Shown one piece after another: positions 46,701 through 55,336 of a stretch of DNA of 64,000 nucleotides (position 1 is the stretch's first letter; the number at the start of each line of letters is the position of its first letter). This DNA comes from Candidatus Methylophosphatis roskildensis. GTDB lineage: Bacteria > Pseudomonadota > Gammaproteobacteria > Burkholderiales > Rhodocyclaceae. The position numbers and the translations under genes were made by a program. The stretch is taken from the NCBI GenBank assembly GCA_016708905.1, contig JADJEV010000004.1, positions 124,001-188,000 of the forward strand. Direction: 5' to 3'. The notes under the pieces are model-generated. The model was not told where the DNA came from. It saw only the letters and a program-made list of their open reading frames with translations, and did not search any database.

Positions 46701-47437
46701 TGCTCTGCCTCGACGCGGGAAACAGCCGCATCAAGTGGGGTATCGCGGCAGCGATGTCCGGCGAATGGCTGGCCCGCGGCGCGGTCGATACCGCTGCGCC
46801 GTCGGCACTCGCCGCCCAACTCGACGCACAAGCGCCGTTGCAGCAGGCGCTGGCCTGCAGCGTGGCCGGCGCCAGGCTCGAGGCGACGCTTGTGGCGCTG
46901 CTGGCGGAGCGCGGCATCTCGCTGAACTGGTTACGTTCCAGTGCCAGCGCGCATGGCGTGGTCAATGGCTACCGCGATCCGGCGCAGTTGGGCGCTGATC
47001 GCTGGGCGGCGCTGATCGGCGCGCGCGGCTTGCACGACGGGCCGGCCGTCGTCGTCATGGCCGGTACCGCGACGACTATCGACCTGCTCGATGCCGATGG
47101 CTGTTTCCGCGGCGGCCTGATCCTGCCTGGCTTCGATCTGATGCGCACTGTGCTCGCCCACAACACGGCGCAGTTGCCGCTCGCTCGCGGCGCACTGGTC
47201 GAGCTGCCGCGCACGACCGACGAGGCCATCGTGTCGGGTTGCCTGCAGGCGCAGGCTGGCGCGGTCGAACGGTTCTTTCGACCTCTCGCGCAGGATTCGC
47301 GTGCCCGATGTGTGCTGTCCGGCGGAGCCGCGGCGCTGCTTGCCGGCGTGCTGGCGTTACCCCTGCTGCGCGTGGATGACCTGGTGCTCGAGGGGCTGCG
47401 CTACGCGGCGTTCGCCTCCACGGCCCGGATGGACTAG
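46697..47437 (+). CDS. coaX: Type III pantothenate kinase
   Basis: The 246-residue ASKHA-fold enzyme carries out the first step of coenzyme A synthesis. Motifs: LDAGNSRIKWG (phosphate 1), the GADRWAALIGARG loop, AGTATTIDLLDADG and GGLILPGFDLM, and LSGGAAALLAG near the C terminus. Translation is coupled to birA by a 4-bp overlap, a common betaproteobacterial pairing. Confidence 0.95.
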   Translation: MMLCLDAGNSRIKWGIAAAMSGEWLARGAVDTAAPSALAAQLDAQAPLQQALACSVAGARLEATLVALLAERGISLNWLRSSASAHGVVNGYRDPAQLGADRWAALIGARGLHDGPAVVVMAGTATTIDLLDADGCFRGGLILPGFDLMRTVLAHNTAQLPLARGALVELPRTTDEAIVSGCLQAQAGAVERFFRPLAQDSRARCVLSGGAAALLAGVLALPLLRVDDLVLEGLRYAAFASTARMD

Positions 47438-47446
47438 GCGATCGCC

Positions 47447-48181
47447 ATGACCATTCTGCGCGCCCTGATGATCGTATTGCTGCTGGCCAACCTGCTCTTT
47501 CTGGTGGCCGGGCGCGACCTGTTCGGCGGTCCGACACGCGGCGAGCCGGCAAGGCTCGCCGCGCAGATCGATCCGCAAAAGATCCGTCTGCTGACGGCCG
47601 GCGAGCACGCGCCGGCACCGCCGCCGATCGAGCGTTCGGCGGCAGGTGGCGAAGCGCCGGGGACGAACGCCGCGGCCGCCGAAACAAAGGCCAACGACGG
47701 CACGCCGGAGGCGCCGCCGCAGGCCGAGCGCTGCGTTGCGGTTGCCGGCTTGACCGGAGAGCAGGTCGCCGCGCTGAAAGCGAAACTGGGTAGCGAGGAC
47801 AGCCTGAAATTGCGTGACAGGGGGCAGGAGGCTTCCTCGTGGTGGGTCAACCTGCCACCCCTGCCCGACCGCGCAGCGGCGGTGAAACGTGCCGAAGAGG
47901 TGCGCGGGCAAGGCGTTTCCGGTGCCTTCATCATTCGCGAAGAGGGCGAACACCGCAACGCCGTGTCGCTCGCGCTGTTCAAGAGCGAGGCCGCTGCCCA
48001 GGAGTTCATGCGCCAGTTGCAGGACAAGGGTGTCACCGGTGCGCGGGTCACCATCCGGTCGCTGCCCGGCTCGCGCCATACGCTCGACGTGCGCGGGCCG
48101 GAAGACCGGGTGGCCGAGCTGGTGGAACTGGCGCTGGCGGCCAACTCGGGTGCCAGGCGCGAGCAGTGCGCGGGCCGCTGA
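47447..48181 (+). CDS. SPOR-domain membrane protein
   Basis: The 244-residue protein has one N-terminal membrane helix (MTILRALMIVLLLANLLFLV), a low-complexity Ala/Pro/Glu linker (~40-95) and a C-terminal domain resembling SPOR (~100-230; RCVAVAGLTGEQVAALKAKL ... GVTGARVTIRSLPGSRHTLD). SPOR domains bind denuded peptidoglycan at division sites. It follows coaX by 9 bp and is probably co-transcribed. The assignment is moderate because SPOR domains are poorly conserved. Confidence 0.7.
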   Translation: MTILRALMIVLLLANLLFLVAGRDLFGGPTRGEPARLAAQIDPQKIRLLTAGEHAPAPPPIERSAAGGEAPGTNAAAAETKANDGTPEAPPQAERCVAVAGLTGEQVAALKAKLGSEDSLKLRDRGQEASSWWVNLPPLPDRAAAVKRAEEVRGQGVSGAFIIREEGEHRNAVSLALFKSEAAAQEFMRQLQDKGVTGARVTIRSLPGSRHTLDVRGPEDRVAELVELALAANSGARREQCAGR

Positions 48182-48200
48182 GCCAGCGGGGATCGGCCGC

Positions 48201-48827
48201 ATGAAGCGCCCCTTCACCGTCGGGCTGACCGGTGGCATCGGCAGCGGCAAGAGCTTTGCGGCAGAGCTGTTTCGCGGCCACGGGGCGGCCCTCGTCGATA
48301 CCGACATCATTGCGCGCGAACTGACCCGTCCCGGCGGTGCGGCGATGCCGGCGATTCGCGCCGCGTTCGGCACAGCGCTGATCGATGCGCAGGGCGCGCT
48401 CGACCGAGCGGCGATGCGCGAACTGGCCTTTGCCGATCCTGCGCAGCGCACGCGACTCGAGGCGATCCTGCATCCGCTGATTCGTGCCGAGTCGGCGGCG
48501 CAGGTAGATGCAGCCGACGCACCCTACGTGATGCTGGTGGTGCCCCTGCTGGTCGAATCCGGCACCTACCGCGGGCGCGTCGACCGTGTGCTGGTGGTCG
48601 ATTGCAGCGAGCAGACCCAGGTCGACCGGGTGATCGCCCGCAACGGCCTGACAGCGGCCGCGGTGCGCGCCATCATGGCGGCGCAGGCGACGCGGGCGCA
48701 GCGTCTGGCGGCAGCCGACGACGTGATCGACAATGACAGCGATCTCGATTCCCTGCGCCGCCAGGTCGCCGCGCTGGACTGCGCGTACCGCCGCCTGGCC
48801 GAGGGCCGGACTGCCCCTGTGCTATGA
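48201..48827 (+). CDS. coaE: Dephospho-CoA kinase
   Basis: The 208-residue enzyme performs the last step of CoA synthesis. The P-loop is GLTGGIGSGKSFAAELF; ALVDTDIIARELTRPGG is the substrate-binding region; VVPLLVESGTYRGRVDRVLV is typical. It has a clear ATG start after the SPOR gene and is followed by zapD-yacG, the conserved coaE-zapD-yacG order. Confidence 0.96.
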   Translation: MKRPFTVGLTGGIGSGKSFAAELFRGHGAALVDTDIIARELTRPGGAAMPAIRAAFGTALIDAQGALDRAAMRELAFADPAQRTRLEAILHPLIRAESAAQVDAADAPYVMLVVPLLVESGTYRGRVDRVLVVDCSEQTQVDRVIARNGLTAAAVRAIMAAQATRAQRLAAADDVIDNDSDLDSLRRQVAALDCAYRRLAEGRTAPVL

Positions 48828-48872
48828 TCGAAAGGAATATTTCCACCCCGAGTCGCGAGCCCGGCCAGCGCC

Positions 48873-49628
48873 TTGATCACCTACGAACACCCCTTTACCG
48901 AACGAATCCGGACGCTGCTGCGACTGGAGGATCTGTTCGACAAGACGGCGCACTTCATCCGCGGCGAGACGCCGTACGAACACCACGTCGCGCTGCTCAC
49001 CCTGTTCGAGATCCTCGATGTCGCCGGACGCGCCGACCTCAAGGTCGACCTGGTGCAGGAACTCGAACGCCAGCGCCAATCCCTGCTGGCCTTTCGCAAC
49101 AACCCCGAGGTTTCGGAAGAAGCCTTGTCGGGCGCGCTCTACGAGATCGAACAGGCGTCCAGCGCGCTGCTCGCGATGGCCGGCAAGATCGGCCAGTACC
49201 TGCGCGAAAACGAATGGTTGATGAGCATCAAGAGCCGCGCCGCGATTCCCGGTGGCGTGTGCGAGTTCGATCTGCCCTCCTACCACTACTGGCTGCACGG
49301 CAGCGCCGAGCAGCGCCGGCACGATCTGGTGCAATGGATCGGCCCGGTACTGCCGATCCGCGACGGTCTGGCGATCGTCCTGCGGCTGCTGCGCGCCAGC
49401 GGCCGTCCCGAGCGCTGCGCGGCCCCGCGCGGTGCCTTCCAGTTGATGCTGGGCGGCCGCACCGCGCTGATGGTGCGGGTGCGCATCGGGCGCGGCGAAC
49501 CCTTCGTGCCCGAGATCAGCGCCAACAAATACGCGCTCAACATCCGCTTCGCCTCGCCCGGCGTCGAACTGCGCCCGCGCCCATCCGACGCCGAGGTGCC
49601 GTTCGAACTCACCTTCTGCAACCTTTGA
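48873..49628 (+). CDS. zapD: Cell division protein ZapD
   Basis: The 251-residue protein crosslinks FtsZ filaments. It starts at TTG (MITYEHPFTERIRTLLRLED), the highly conserved N terminus of the family. Further conserved parts: HHVALLTLFEILDVAGRADL, FDLPSYHYWLH, and the C-terminal PEISANKYALNIRF. Its stop overlaps the yacG start (TGATG). Confidence 0.95.
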   Translation: MITYEHPFTERIRTLLRLEDLFDKTAHFIRGETPYEHHVALLTLFEILDVAGRADLKVDLVQELERQRQSLLAFRNNPEVSEEALSGALYEIEQASSALLAMAGKIGQYLRENEWLMSIKSRAAIPGGVCEFDLPSYHYWLHGSAEQRRHDLVQWIGPVLPIRDGLAIVLRLLRASGRPERCAAPRGAFQLMLGGRTALMVRVRIGRGEPFVPEISANKYALNIRFASPGVELRPRPSDAEVPFELTFCNL

Positions 49629-49810
49629 TGGCACGTCAGGACAAGCGCGTCGTCAAGTGCCCGACCTGCGGCAAGGACGTGCCGTGGTTGCCGGAGAGCC
49701 GCTGGCGCCCCTTCTGCTCCGAGCGCTGCCGCAACATCGATCTGGGCGCGTGGGCCACCGAGGAATATCGGGTTCCGGACGCCACCCGCCCCGAGCCCGA
49801 GATCGACTGA
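49628..49810 (+). CDS. yacG: DNA gyrase inhibitor YacG
   Basis: This 60-residue zinc-ribbon protein has the four zinc cysteines in KCPTCGK and FCSERCRNIDLG, followed by the usual AWATEEYRVP tail. Relatives bind GyrB and inhibit gyrase. It starts at ATG 49628, inside the stop codon of zapD, so the two genes are coupled. Confidence 0.95.
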   Translation: MARQDKRVVKCPTCGKDVPWLPESRWRPFCSERCRNIDLGAWATEEYRVPDATRPEPEID

Positions 49811-49834
49811 CCGCCGCCGCGGGCCTGGCGGCGC

Positions 49835-50095
49835 CGCATCGGTGGTGATCGCGCGAGCGATCGGGGTACCGCCGGCCTGCAGGCCGCATGGAATGGCGCT
49901 CTACGGCATGACAATGCCACGAGCCGCATGGATAGGCGCTCTACAGCGTGCCATGCCTGGGATGTCCATCCGGTGCGGCTCTCAGGCCAGCTCGATCAGT
50001 GCGGTAGGGCGCAATAAGCGAAGCGCATTGCGCCGGACGATCGCATTCGGCGCAATATCGATTGCGCCCTACGCTTTGCTCGAAAACGCTGGACC
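49835..50095. repeat. Intergenic repeat, copy A
   Basis: This non-coding stretch is closely related to 50970-51232. The two share an identical 35-bp block (49851-49885 versus 50986-51020), the block GCATGGATAGGCGCTCTACA, a GCGGCTCTCAGGCC box and GCGAAGCGCATTGCGCCGGA. Internal inverted pairs could form hairpins. Copies A and B are direct repeats bracketing the DUF4926/DUF6883 genes. Confidence 0.75.
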
Positions 50096-50101
50096 AAGCG
50101 G

Positions 50102-50335
50102 TTAGCCGTCAGTCTCGGCAAGCGAACGTACGGCGATAAGATCCTGGTCACCGACAAGCCGAACATCCTGGGCGTCGAGTGTCAGCAAAGCTTGAGTGCG
50201 GCCCGATGCCGCAACGAATTCAACTTCCATTGCAACATCGCCATGCAGGTCCACGATTGCACCAAGATCGCCGCGGCGCAGAGACGCGGCCGGAATGTCG
50301 TGCGTAAGTGCAACAGTGTCGAGTAGCTTGAACAT
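50102..50335 (-). CDS. DUF4926-domain protein
   Basis: The 77-residue protein begins MFKLLDTVALTHDIPAASLR, continues GDLGAIVDLHGDVAMEVEFV and ends with LLTLDAQDVRLVGDQDLIAV, the standard DUF4926 layout: a small beta-barrel-like domain. Relatives are often the second gene of a two-gene pair with a DUF6883 protein. It starts 3 bp after the end of the DUF6883 reading here. A toxin-antitoxin or immunity role is inferred from this pairing, not shown. Confidence 0.8.
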   Translation of the reverse strand: MFKLLDTVALTHDIPAASLRRGDLGAIVDLHGDVAMEVEFVAASGRTQALLTLDAQDVRLVGDQDLIAVRSLAETDG

Positions 50336-50338
50336 GGC

Positions 50339-50669
50339 TTACTCCGGGTACGCGGTCAGGAACCTTGGCGCGGACTGAGCATTCTCGATGAGCCAGACCG
50401 TTCGAAAGACGCCATCACGGCCATTTGGTCCACGCAGCGGACCACTGACCGTGTATTTTGCGCCCAAGCGGATTCTCCTCGCCAAGCTCGGCGGTGCCGC
50501 TGAGGGCGACGGTCAGCAGGTCGTCTCGCAGCCGGACCCACTCACTTCTGGTGTAGCCAAGCGCCAAGGACACTACCGACTTGAACCGACCAATGGGGTG
50601 ACTCGACGAGAGCAGGTAGTCGCGGACCTTGCTTGGGTCTACGACCGCTTGCGATGCATTCGGGAGCAT
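50339..50669 (-). pseudogene. DUF6883-domain gene with one frameshift
   Basis: The first ~65 residues (DPSKVRDYLLSSSHPIGRFK ... LRDDLLTVALSGTAELGEEN) and the last ~40 residues (AKYTVSGPLRGPNGRDGVFR ... APRFLTAYPE) are both family-like but lie in different frames. The shift is at a GGG after CTT near 50467, where one extra G accounts for it. The restored protein would be ~110 residues. It is the upstream partner of the DUF4926 gene. Either the pair is inactivated or the read has a homopolymer error. Confidence 0.72.
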
Positions 50670-50859
50670 AGCTCAGTGTACCCAGACGGGTGTTCTGACG
50701 GCTAACGAATAGCGCTTATCCGCCGACGGACAAGCGTTGGATGAGTGGGCGATATCGTTTCGGCGGATGAACCTCATTGGACTGGACCGCCGCTACGGCG
50801 GAGGCTACGGGGATTGTAAGGCGGCGACGCCCGAAGTCAATCGGATGGCATGACGAGCG

Positions 50860-51232
50860 CGGTAGGGTGCAATAGGCGCAGCGCATTGCGCCGGGCGATT
50901 GCATTCGGCGCAATTTCGATTGCGCCCTGCGCTGGCTGACCCCTGCCTCAAGCCTTGCGCAGCCGCAGCCGCAGCGGTGGCGATTGCGCGAGCGATCGGG
51001 GTACCGCCGGCCTGCAGGCCTCACCAGGCGGCAATCTACGGGATGGCACCACTGCGGCGCGCATGGATAGGCGCTCTACAGCATGCCATGCCAGAGATGC
51101 CCATCCGGCGCGGCTCTCAGGCCGGCTCGATCAGCAAAAGCAGCGCGGCAGGGTGCAACAAGCGAAGCGCATTGCGCCGGACGATCGCATTTGGCGAAAC
51201 ATCGATTGTGGCCCATGCTCGCTTGGCTGGCG
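50860..51232. repeat. Intergenic repeats, partial copy C and copy B
   Basis: 50860-50940 is a partial copy containing GCGGTAGGGTGCAATAGGCG and an inverted GGCGCAATTTCGATTGCGCC. 50970-51232 is a second full copy of the repeat at 49835. No gene is visible between 50670 and 51314; the last ~70 bp (CCCGGGCTTCGCTGTGCTCA) look like another common genomic repeat. Confidence 0.7.
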
Positions 51233-51314
51233 ACGATGCTTCGGTCCCCGGGCTTCGCTGTGCTCAGCCCAGGCTACGCGTGCTGTAGACCGCAATTCCA
51301 TGCGGGTCGCGGGC

Positions 51315-52145
51315 TCACGCCTCGCGGCCCAGGTCGCGCCGCAGCAGGCCGATCTCGGCCCGCAGGGCGGCGATCTCGGACTGCAGTTCGCGTGTGTCGG
51401 CGTCGATGCGCGCCGTCACCACCGCCTCCGTATGCTTGGCCTCCGCCTCCTGATACGACTGCATGGCGTTGACGATGATGGCGATGAACAGGTTGAGCAT
51501 GGTGAAGGTGGAGACCATGATGAACAGCACGAAGAAGATCCACGCATAGGGATAGGTCTCGATCACCGGCCGCGCGATGCCCATCGACCAGCTCTCCAGC
51601 GTCATCACCTGGAACAGGGTGTAGGCCGATTCGCCCAGCGTGCCGAACCAGTCGGGAAAGCGGTCGCCGAAAAGCTGGGTGGCGATCACCGCCGCCACGT
51701 AGAAGATGATGGCGATGATTGCGATCACGGAAGTCAGGCCGGGGATCGCCGCCAGCAGGCCCGCCACCACGCGGCGCATGCTCGGCACCATGGTGAGCAG
51801 GCGCAGCACGCGCAATACCCGCAGCGCGCGCAGCACGGCGAACGGCCCGGTTGCCGGCAGCAGGGCGATGCCGACCACCAGAAAGTCGAACACGCTCCAC
51901 GGATCGCGGAAGAAGGCGAGCCGATGTGCCGCGATGCGCAGCGCGATCTCCACCACGAACACCGCCAGGATCGCAGTGTCCAGCGCTCGCAGCAGGCCGC
52001 CCCAGCGCGCCATCAGCGCGGTGCTGGTCGCCATGCCGAGGATGATGGCATTGACCACGATGAGGGCGATGAGCGTGTTGTGCACCGCCGGGCGCTCGAT
52101 CCAGTGCGCCAGTGAGAGACGCCAGCGATCAGTTTCGTTTGTCAT
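51315..52145 (-). CDS. Voltage-gated sodium channel, BacNav type
   Basis: The 276-residue protein has six membrane segments. S4 contains regularly spaced arginines (AVLRALRVLRVLRLLTMVPS), the voltage sensor. The pore loop is FQVMTLESWSMGIARPV; TLESW is the sodium-selectivity filter of NaChBac-like channels. S6 is followed by a cytosolic neck and a C-terminal coiled coil (RIDADTRELQSEIAALRAEI) that would hold the tetramer. The gene overlaps mnhG by 17 bp and is the last gene of the sodium-transport operon. Confidence 0.93.
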   Translation of the reverse strand: MTNETDRWRLSLAHWIERPAVHNTLIALIVVNAIILGMATSTALMARWGGLLRALDTAILAVFVVEIALRIAAHRLAFFRDPWSVFDFLVVGIALLPATGPFAVLRALRVLRVLRLLTMVPSMRRVVAGLLAAIPGLTSVIAIIAIIFYVAAVIATQLFGDRFPDWFGTLGESAYTLFQVMTLESWSMGIARPVIETYPYAWIFFVLFIMVSTFTMLNLFIAIIVNAMQSYQEAEAKHTEAVVTARIDADTRELQSEIAALRAEIGLLRRDLGREA

Positions 52146-52476
52146 GCGAATCGTATTCCGGCGGATGCGGGTAGAGGGGTGCGCCGGCCATCTCTTCGGC
52201 GTTGAACTGCCGCTTCGCCGCAGCCCGCGCCAGCATGTGGGAGGCCAGCGGCAAGGTGGCGAACAGGATCGCCAGGATCAGCAGGGCGCGCCCGGCCCAG
52301 GCCCAGTCGCCGCCCACCAGGGCCGCGCCGGCGAGGATCAGTCCCAGACCGAGAGTGCCGGCCTTGGTCGCCGCGTGCTGGCGCGACACCGCGTCGGGCA
52401 GCCGGAACAACCCCACGGCGGCGACCAGCAGCACGCCGCAGCCGGCCATGATCAGCAGCCAGCCGGCGGTGCTCAC
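52129..52476 (-). CDS. mnhG: Na+/H+ antiporter subunit MnhG
   Basis: This 115-residue subunit of the multisubunit antiporter has three hydrophobic helices. VGLFRLPDAVSRQHAATKAG is the conserved family motif, followed by TLGLGLILAGAAL. It starts with GTG, overlapping the mnhF stop by 4 bp, and overlaps the sodium-channel gene at its end. It is required for assembly of the antiporter in other bacteria. Confidence 0.92.
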   Translation of the reverse strand: MSTAGWLLIMAGCGVLLVAAVGLFRLPDAVSRQHAATKAGTLGLGLILAGAALVGGDWAWAGRALLILAILFATLPLASHMLARAAAKRQFNAEEMAGAPLYPHPPEYDSHDKRN

Positions 52477-52742
52477 GGCCGCTCCTCCCGGTCACCGGCG
52501 TGGCGCTCGATCATGCGCGCCCAGGCCACAGTGGCGACGAAGCCGACCAGCGCCAGACCGATCGCCACATCGAGAAACAGCACGCGCCCCGAGGCCAGCG
52601 CCGCCGCCACGCACAGGCCGATGGCGGCGGCGAACAGGATGTCCAGCGCGATCACCCGGTCGGCATCGTCGGGGCCGCGCAGGAAGCGCAGCACGCCCAG
52701 GGCGAGCGCCGCCGCCAGCGCCAGGACCATGAGGGCGATCAC
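52473..52742 (-). CDS. mnhF: Na+/H+ antiporter subunit MnhF
   Basis: The 89-residue, three-helix subunit contains FLRGPDDADRVIALDILFAA, the family signature. The GTG start at 52742 is preceded by GAGG and overlaps the mnhE stop by 4 bp. This subunit is linked to cholate and sodium efflux in Bacillus. Confidence 0.9.
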   Translation of the reverse strand: MIALMVLALAAALALGVLRFLRGPDDADRVIALDILFAAAIGLCVAAALASGRVLFLDVAIGLALVGFVATVAWARMIERHAGDREERP

Positions 52743-53083
52743 GTTTGCCTCCGCGGAAAACCAAACAGCCGCAGCACATGGCGTTCGAAGTCCTCGCGGA
52801 TCGACACTACCGCAGCCGTCGACGCGGAAAGGTCCAGCACATGCAGCAGCATCTCGCGCCGCGCCATGTCGATGTCGATCACCGTCGTCCCCGGCGTCAG
52901 CGTCACCAGGCAGCCAAGCAGCGCGGCGCCGCCCTCGCTCATCGGCGCGAAGCCGACGCGAATCAGACCCGCCTGTGGCCGCGGCCCGGAACGCAACACG
53001 ATGCGCGCTGTAGTCATGCCGGACACGAGCACTTGCCACAGGAAGCGCAGCATCAGTACGAGGGCGGCGGCCGGGCGGCTCAT
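52739..53083 (-). CDS. mnhE: Na+/H+ antiporter subunit MnhE
   Basis: The 114-residue protein begins MSRPAAALVLMLRFLWQVLV with one or two membrane helices and has the conserved GCLVTLTPGTTVIDIDMARR, typical of the MrpE cytoplasmic part. It is shorter at the N terminus than many MnhE proteins, which usually have a longer hydrophobic start. It overlaps mnhD and mnhF by 4 bp each. Confidence 0.9.
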   Translation of the reverse strand: MSRPAAALVLMLRFLWQVLVSGMTTARIVLRSGPRPQAGLIRVGFAPMSEGGAALLGCLVTLTPGTTVIDIDMARREMLLHVLDLSASTAAVVSIREDFERHVLRLFGFPRRQT

Positions 53084-54522
53084 CGGCCACCACCCAGCGC
53101 CTGCGCGGCATCGCCGGCAAACGCGATGAAGGGTTCGGGATAGACGCCGACCCCCAGCGCCAGCGCGGCCAGCGTGGCGGTGACCGCATAGGCCGGCGCC
53201 AGGCGCGCGCGCGGCGGCTGCCAGGCCGGGTCGGGATGGGGCTTCCAGAACGCCTCCAGCCAGATCTTGGCCATCGAGTACAGCGTCAGCGCGCCCACGC
53301 CCAGGGCCACCGCGCCCCACAGCGCTTCGCCCTGGGCGAAGCTCTCGCGCACCAGCAGCAGCTTGCCCCAGAAGCCGGACAGCGGCGGAATGCCGACCTG
53401 GGCAAAGGCGGCGATGAGGAACAGCGTAGCCAGCCAAGGACGCGCCGCGTACAGGCCGCCGACACGCCGCAGGTCGTAGTGGCCGGCGAGGCGGAACACC
53501 ATGGCGGCGATCAGGATCAGCGCGCCCTTCACCACCATGTTGTGCCACATGTAGAACATCGCCCCGGCGCTGCCGGCAGGGGAAGCCAGGGCAATGCCCA
53601 GCAGCATGTAGCCGATCTGGCTGACGATGTGGAAGGCCAGGATGCGCCGCATGTCCCAGTGGTAGGCGGCACCCAGTACGCCGCTCACCATGGTCAGCAC
53701 GGCGATCCAGCCCAGCGCCTGGTAAAGCAGCGCCGGTGATCCAGCGAACACGTCGCCCAGCAGCCGCAGCAGCGCATACACCCCCACCTTGGTCAGCAGC
53801 GCGGCGAACAGCGCCAGCAGCGGTGCCGGCAGGGTGTGATAGGCGGCCGGCAGCCAGGCATAGAGGGGAAACGCCCCAGCCTTCATCAAAACCGCCAGCA
53901 CCAGCAACGCGACGAACGGCGACAGCGCGGCCGCGTCCATCTGCCGCGCTGCCGCTCCCAGAGCGCCGAAGTTCAGATGGCCCGTGGCGCCGTAGAGCAG
54001 CGCCACCGCCGCCAGCAGCAGCAGCGTGCCGACCATGTTCAGCGCGAAGTACTTGAGCGTCGCTTCCAGGGTGCGCGCCGTGCCGCCGCGCACCAGCAGG
54101 CCGAGGGCGCAGATCAGCATCAGTTCGAACCAGACGTAGAGGTTGAACAGGTCGGCGGTGAGCAAGGCGCCGCAGGCGCCGGCCAGCAGCCCGTGCACCA
54201 GCGGAAGCAGCGCGCCGTGGGCGCTCTCGGCAGCGGCGGCCTGGAAGCCCAGGGCCGCCGCGCCCATCAGTGCGGCCACCAGCACCATGGCGGCGCTCAG
54301 GCGGTCGGCAGCGAATTCGATCCCGAAGGGCGGCGGCCAGTTGCCCAGGGCGAGACGCGCCGTGCCGCCTGTTTCCACCTGCACCAGCAGCGCCACGGCA
54401 CAGCCGAGCAAAGCGAGCGCGCCGGCCCAACTCAAGGCCAGTTGGAGGCGCGGGCTGGGCGCCGCGAGCACGCAGGCGAGCGCGGTGGTCAGCGGCACCA
54501 GCAAGGGCAGCAGCACGAGCAT
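53080..54522 (-). CDS. mnhD: Na+/H+ antiporter subunit MnhD
   Basis: The 480-residue protein is one of the two large subunits homologous to complex I proton-pumping subunits. It has about 14 helices. HLNFGALGAAARQMDAAALS, VLMKAGAFPLYAWLPAAYHT (conserved lysine and proline of the channel), MRRILAFHIVSQIGYMLLG and NMVVKGALILIAAMVFRLAG are typical. Start at MLVLLPLLVPLTT; gap to the mnhC stop 2 bp. Confidence 0.94.
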   Translation of the reverse strand: MLVLLPLLVPLTTALACVLAAPSPRLQLALSWAGALALLGCAVALLVQVETGGTARLALGNWPPPFGIEFAADRLSAAMVLVAALMGAAALGFQAAAAESAHGALLPLVHGLLAGACGALLTADLFNLYVWFELMLICALGLLVRGGTARTLEATLKYFALNMVGTLLLLAAVALLYGATGHLNFGALGAAARQMDAAALSPFVALLVLAVLMKAGAFPLYAWLPAAYHTLPAPLLALFAALLTKVGVYALLRLLGDVFAGSPALLYQALGWIAVLTMVSGVLGAAYHWDMRRILAFHIVSQIGYMLLGIALASPAGSAGAMFYMWHNMVVKGALILIAAMVFRLAGHYDLRRVGGLYAARPWLATLFLIAAFAQVGIPPLSGFWGKLLLVRESFAQGEALWGAVALGVGALTLYSMAKIWLEAFWKPHPDPAWQPPRARLAPAYAVTATLAALALGVGVYPEPFIAFAGDAAQALGGGR

Positions 54523-54524
54523 GC

Positions 54525-54908
54525 TCAGATGTCCTCCAGCGGTGGCTTGACACCCTCGCCCGACGGCGGCTCGGCGGCGCGCAACGCGCGCGCGTCGTCG
54601 GTACCGGTGGCGCGCATCAGGCGCACCACCAGCACCAGCGAAAAACACAGCAGGGCGAAGCCGATGACGATGGCGGTGAGCGCCAGCGCCTGGGGCAGCG
54701 GATTGGCGGCGTGCGCCAGCACCTGCTCGCCGGCGCGGATGATGGGCGGCGCCGTGCTGTCGAGCCGGCCGGCGGCGAACAGCAGCAGGTTGAGCGCGGC
54801 GCCGATCACCGACAGCCCCACCACCATGCGGAACAGGTCGCGCGACAGCGCCAGATAGGTGCCGGCCGCCACCGCGACGCCCATGACGATGGCGAATACC
54901 CAGATCAT
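54525..54908 (-). CDS. mnhC: Na+/H+ antiporter subunit MnhC
   Basis: The 127-residue, three-helix subunit resembles NuoK. It starts MIWVFAIVMGVAVAAGTYLA, with GLSVIGAALNLLLFAAGRLD and DPLPQALALTAIVIG-type sequence (here NPLPQALALTAIVIGFALLC). It overlaps the mnhB stop by 4 bp. Confidence 0.93.
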   Translation of the reverse strand: MIWVFAIVMGVAVAAGTYLALSRDLFRMVVGLSVIGAALNLLLFAAGRLDSTAPPIIRAGEQVLAHAANPLPQALALTAIVIGFALLCFSLVLVVRLMRATGTDDARALRAAEPPSGEGVKPPLEDI

Positions 54909-55336
54909 GTGTTGTGCTCCTGTGCGCCCAGCAGCTCCAGGCAGTAGCCGCCTACCGCCGCCCACACGCAGCAATACACGCCCAGATCGAACAGCATCAC
55001 GGTGGATAGCGGCAGGTCCACCACGCCCAGCGGCAGCGTGGTCCACAGGTGGGTGAGGAAAGGCAGTCCGAGCAAGGCCGCCGGCAGACCGCTGGCCAGC
55101 GCCATCAGAACACCGGCGGCGGCCAGCGCCGGCGGCCCCAGCGGCATGCGCAGCCGCGCCCGTCGCGCGCCGAAGGCGATGGCATAGGCGGCGCTGGCCG
55201 ATACCGCCACCAGGCCGCCGACGAAGCCGCCGCCGGGGGCATTGTGGCCGCGCAGCAGCAGCCACAGCGACGCCGCCAGCAGCAACGGGTAGAGGGCGCG
55301 CATCGCCACCTCGAACATCAGCGCGCGCGGCGTCAT
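54905..55336 (-). CDS. mnhB: Na+/H+ antiporter subunit MnhB
   Basis: The 143-residue protein has four membrane helices with the conserved RGHNAPGGGFVGGLVAVSAS loop and the TLPLGVVDLPLSTVMLFDLG motif of the MnhB family. It is encoded separately from mnhA, as in Bacillus-type mrp operons rather than the fused A/B form. It overlaps mnhA by 4 bp. Confidence 0.94.
   Translation of the reverse strand: MTPRALMFEVAMRALYPLLLAASLWLLLRGHNAPGGGFVGGLVAVSASAAYAIAFGARRARLRMPLGPPALAAAGVLMALASGLPAALLGLPFLTHLWTTLPLGVVDLPLSTVMLFDLGVYCCVWAAVGGYCLELLGAQEHNT

Noticed and set aside
52739..54553. 604-residue minus-strand frame across mnhE-mnhD
   Set aside because: Only its last ~114 codons are real (mnhE); the rest is a shadow of mnhD in another frame.
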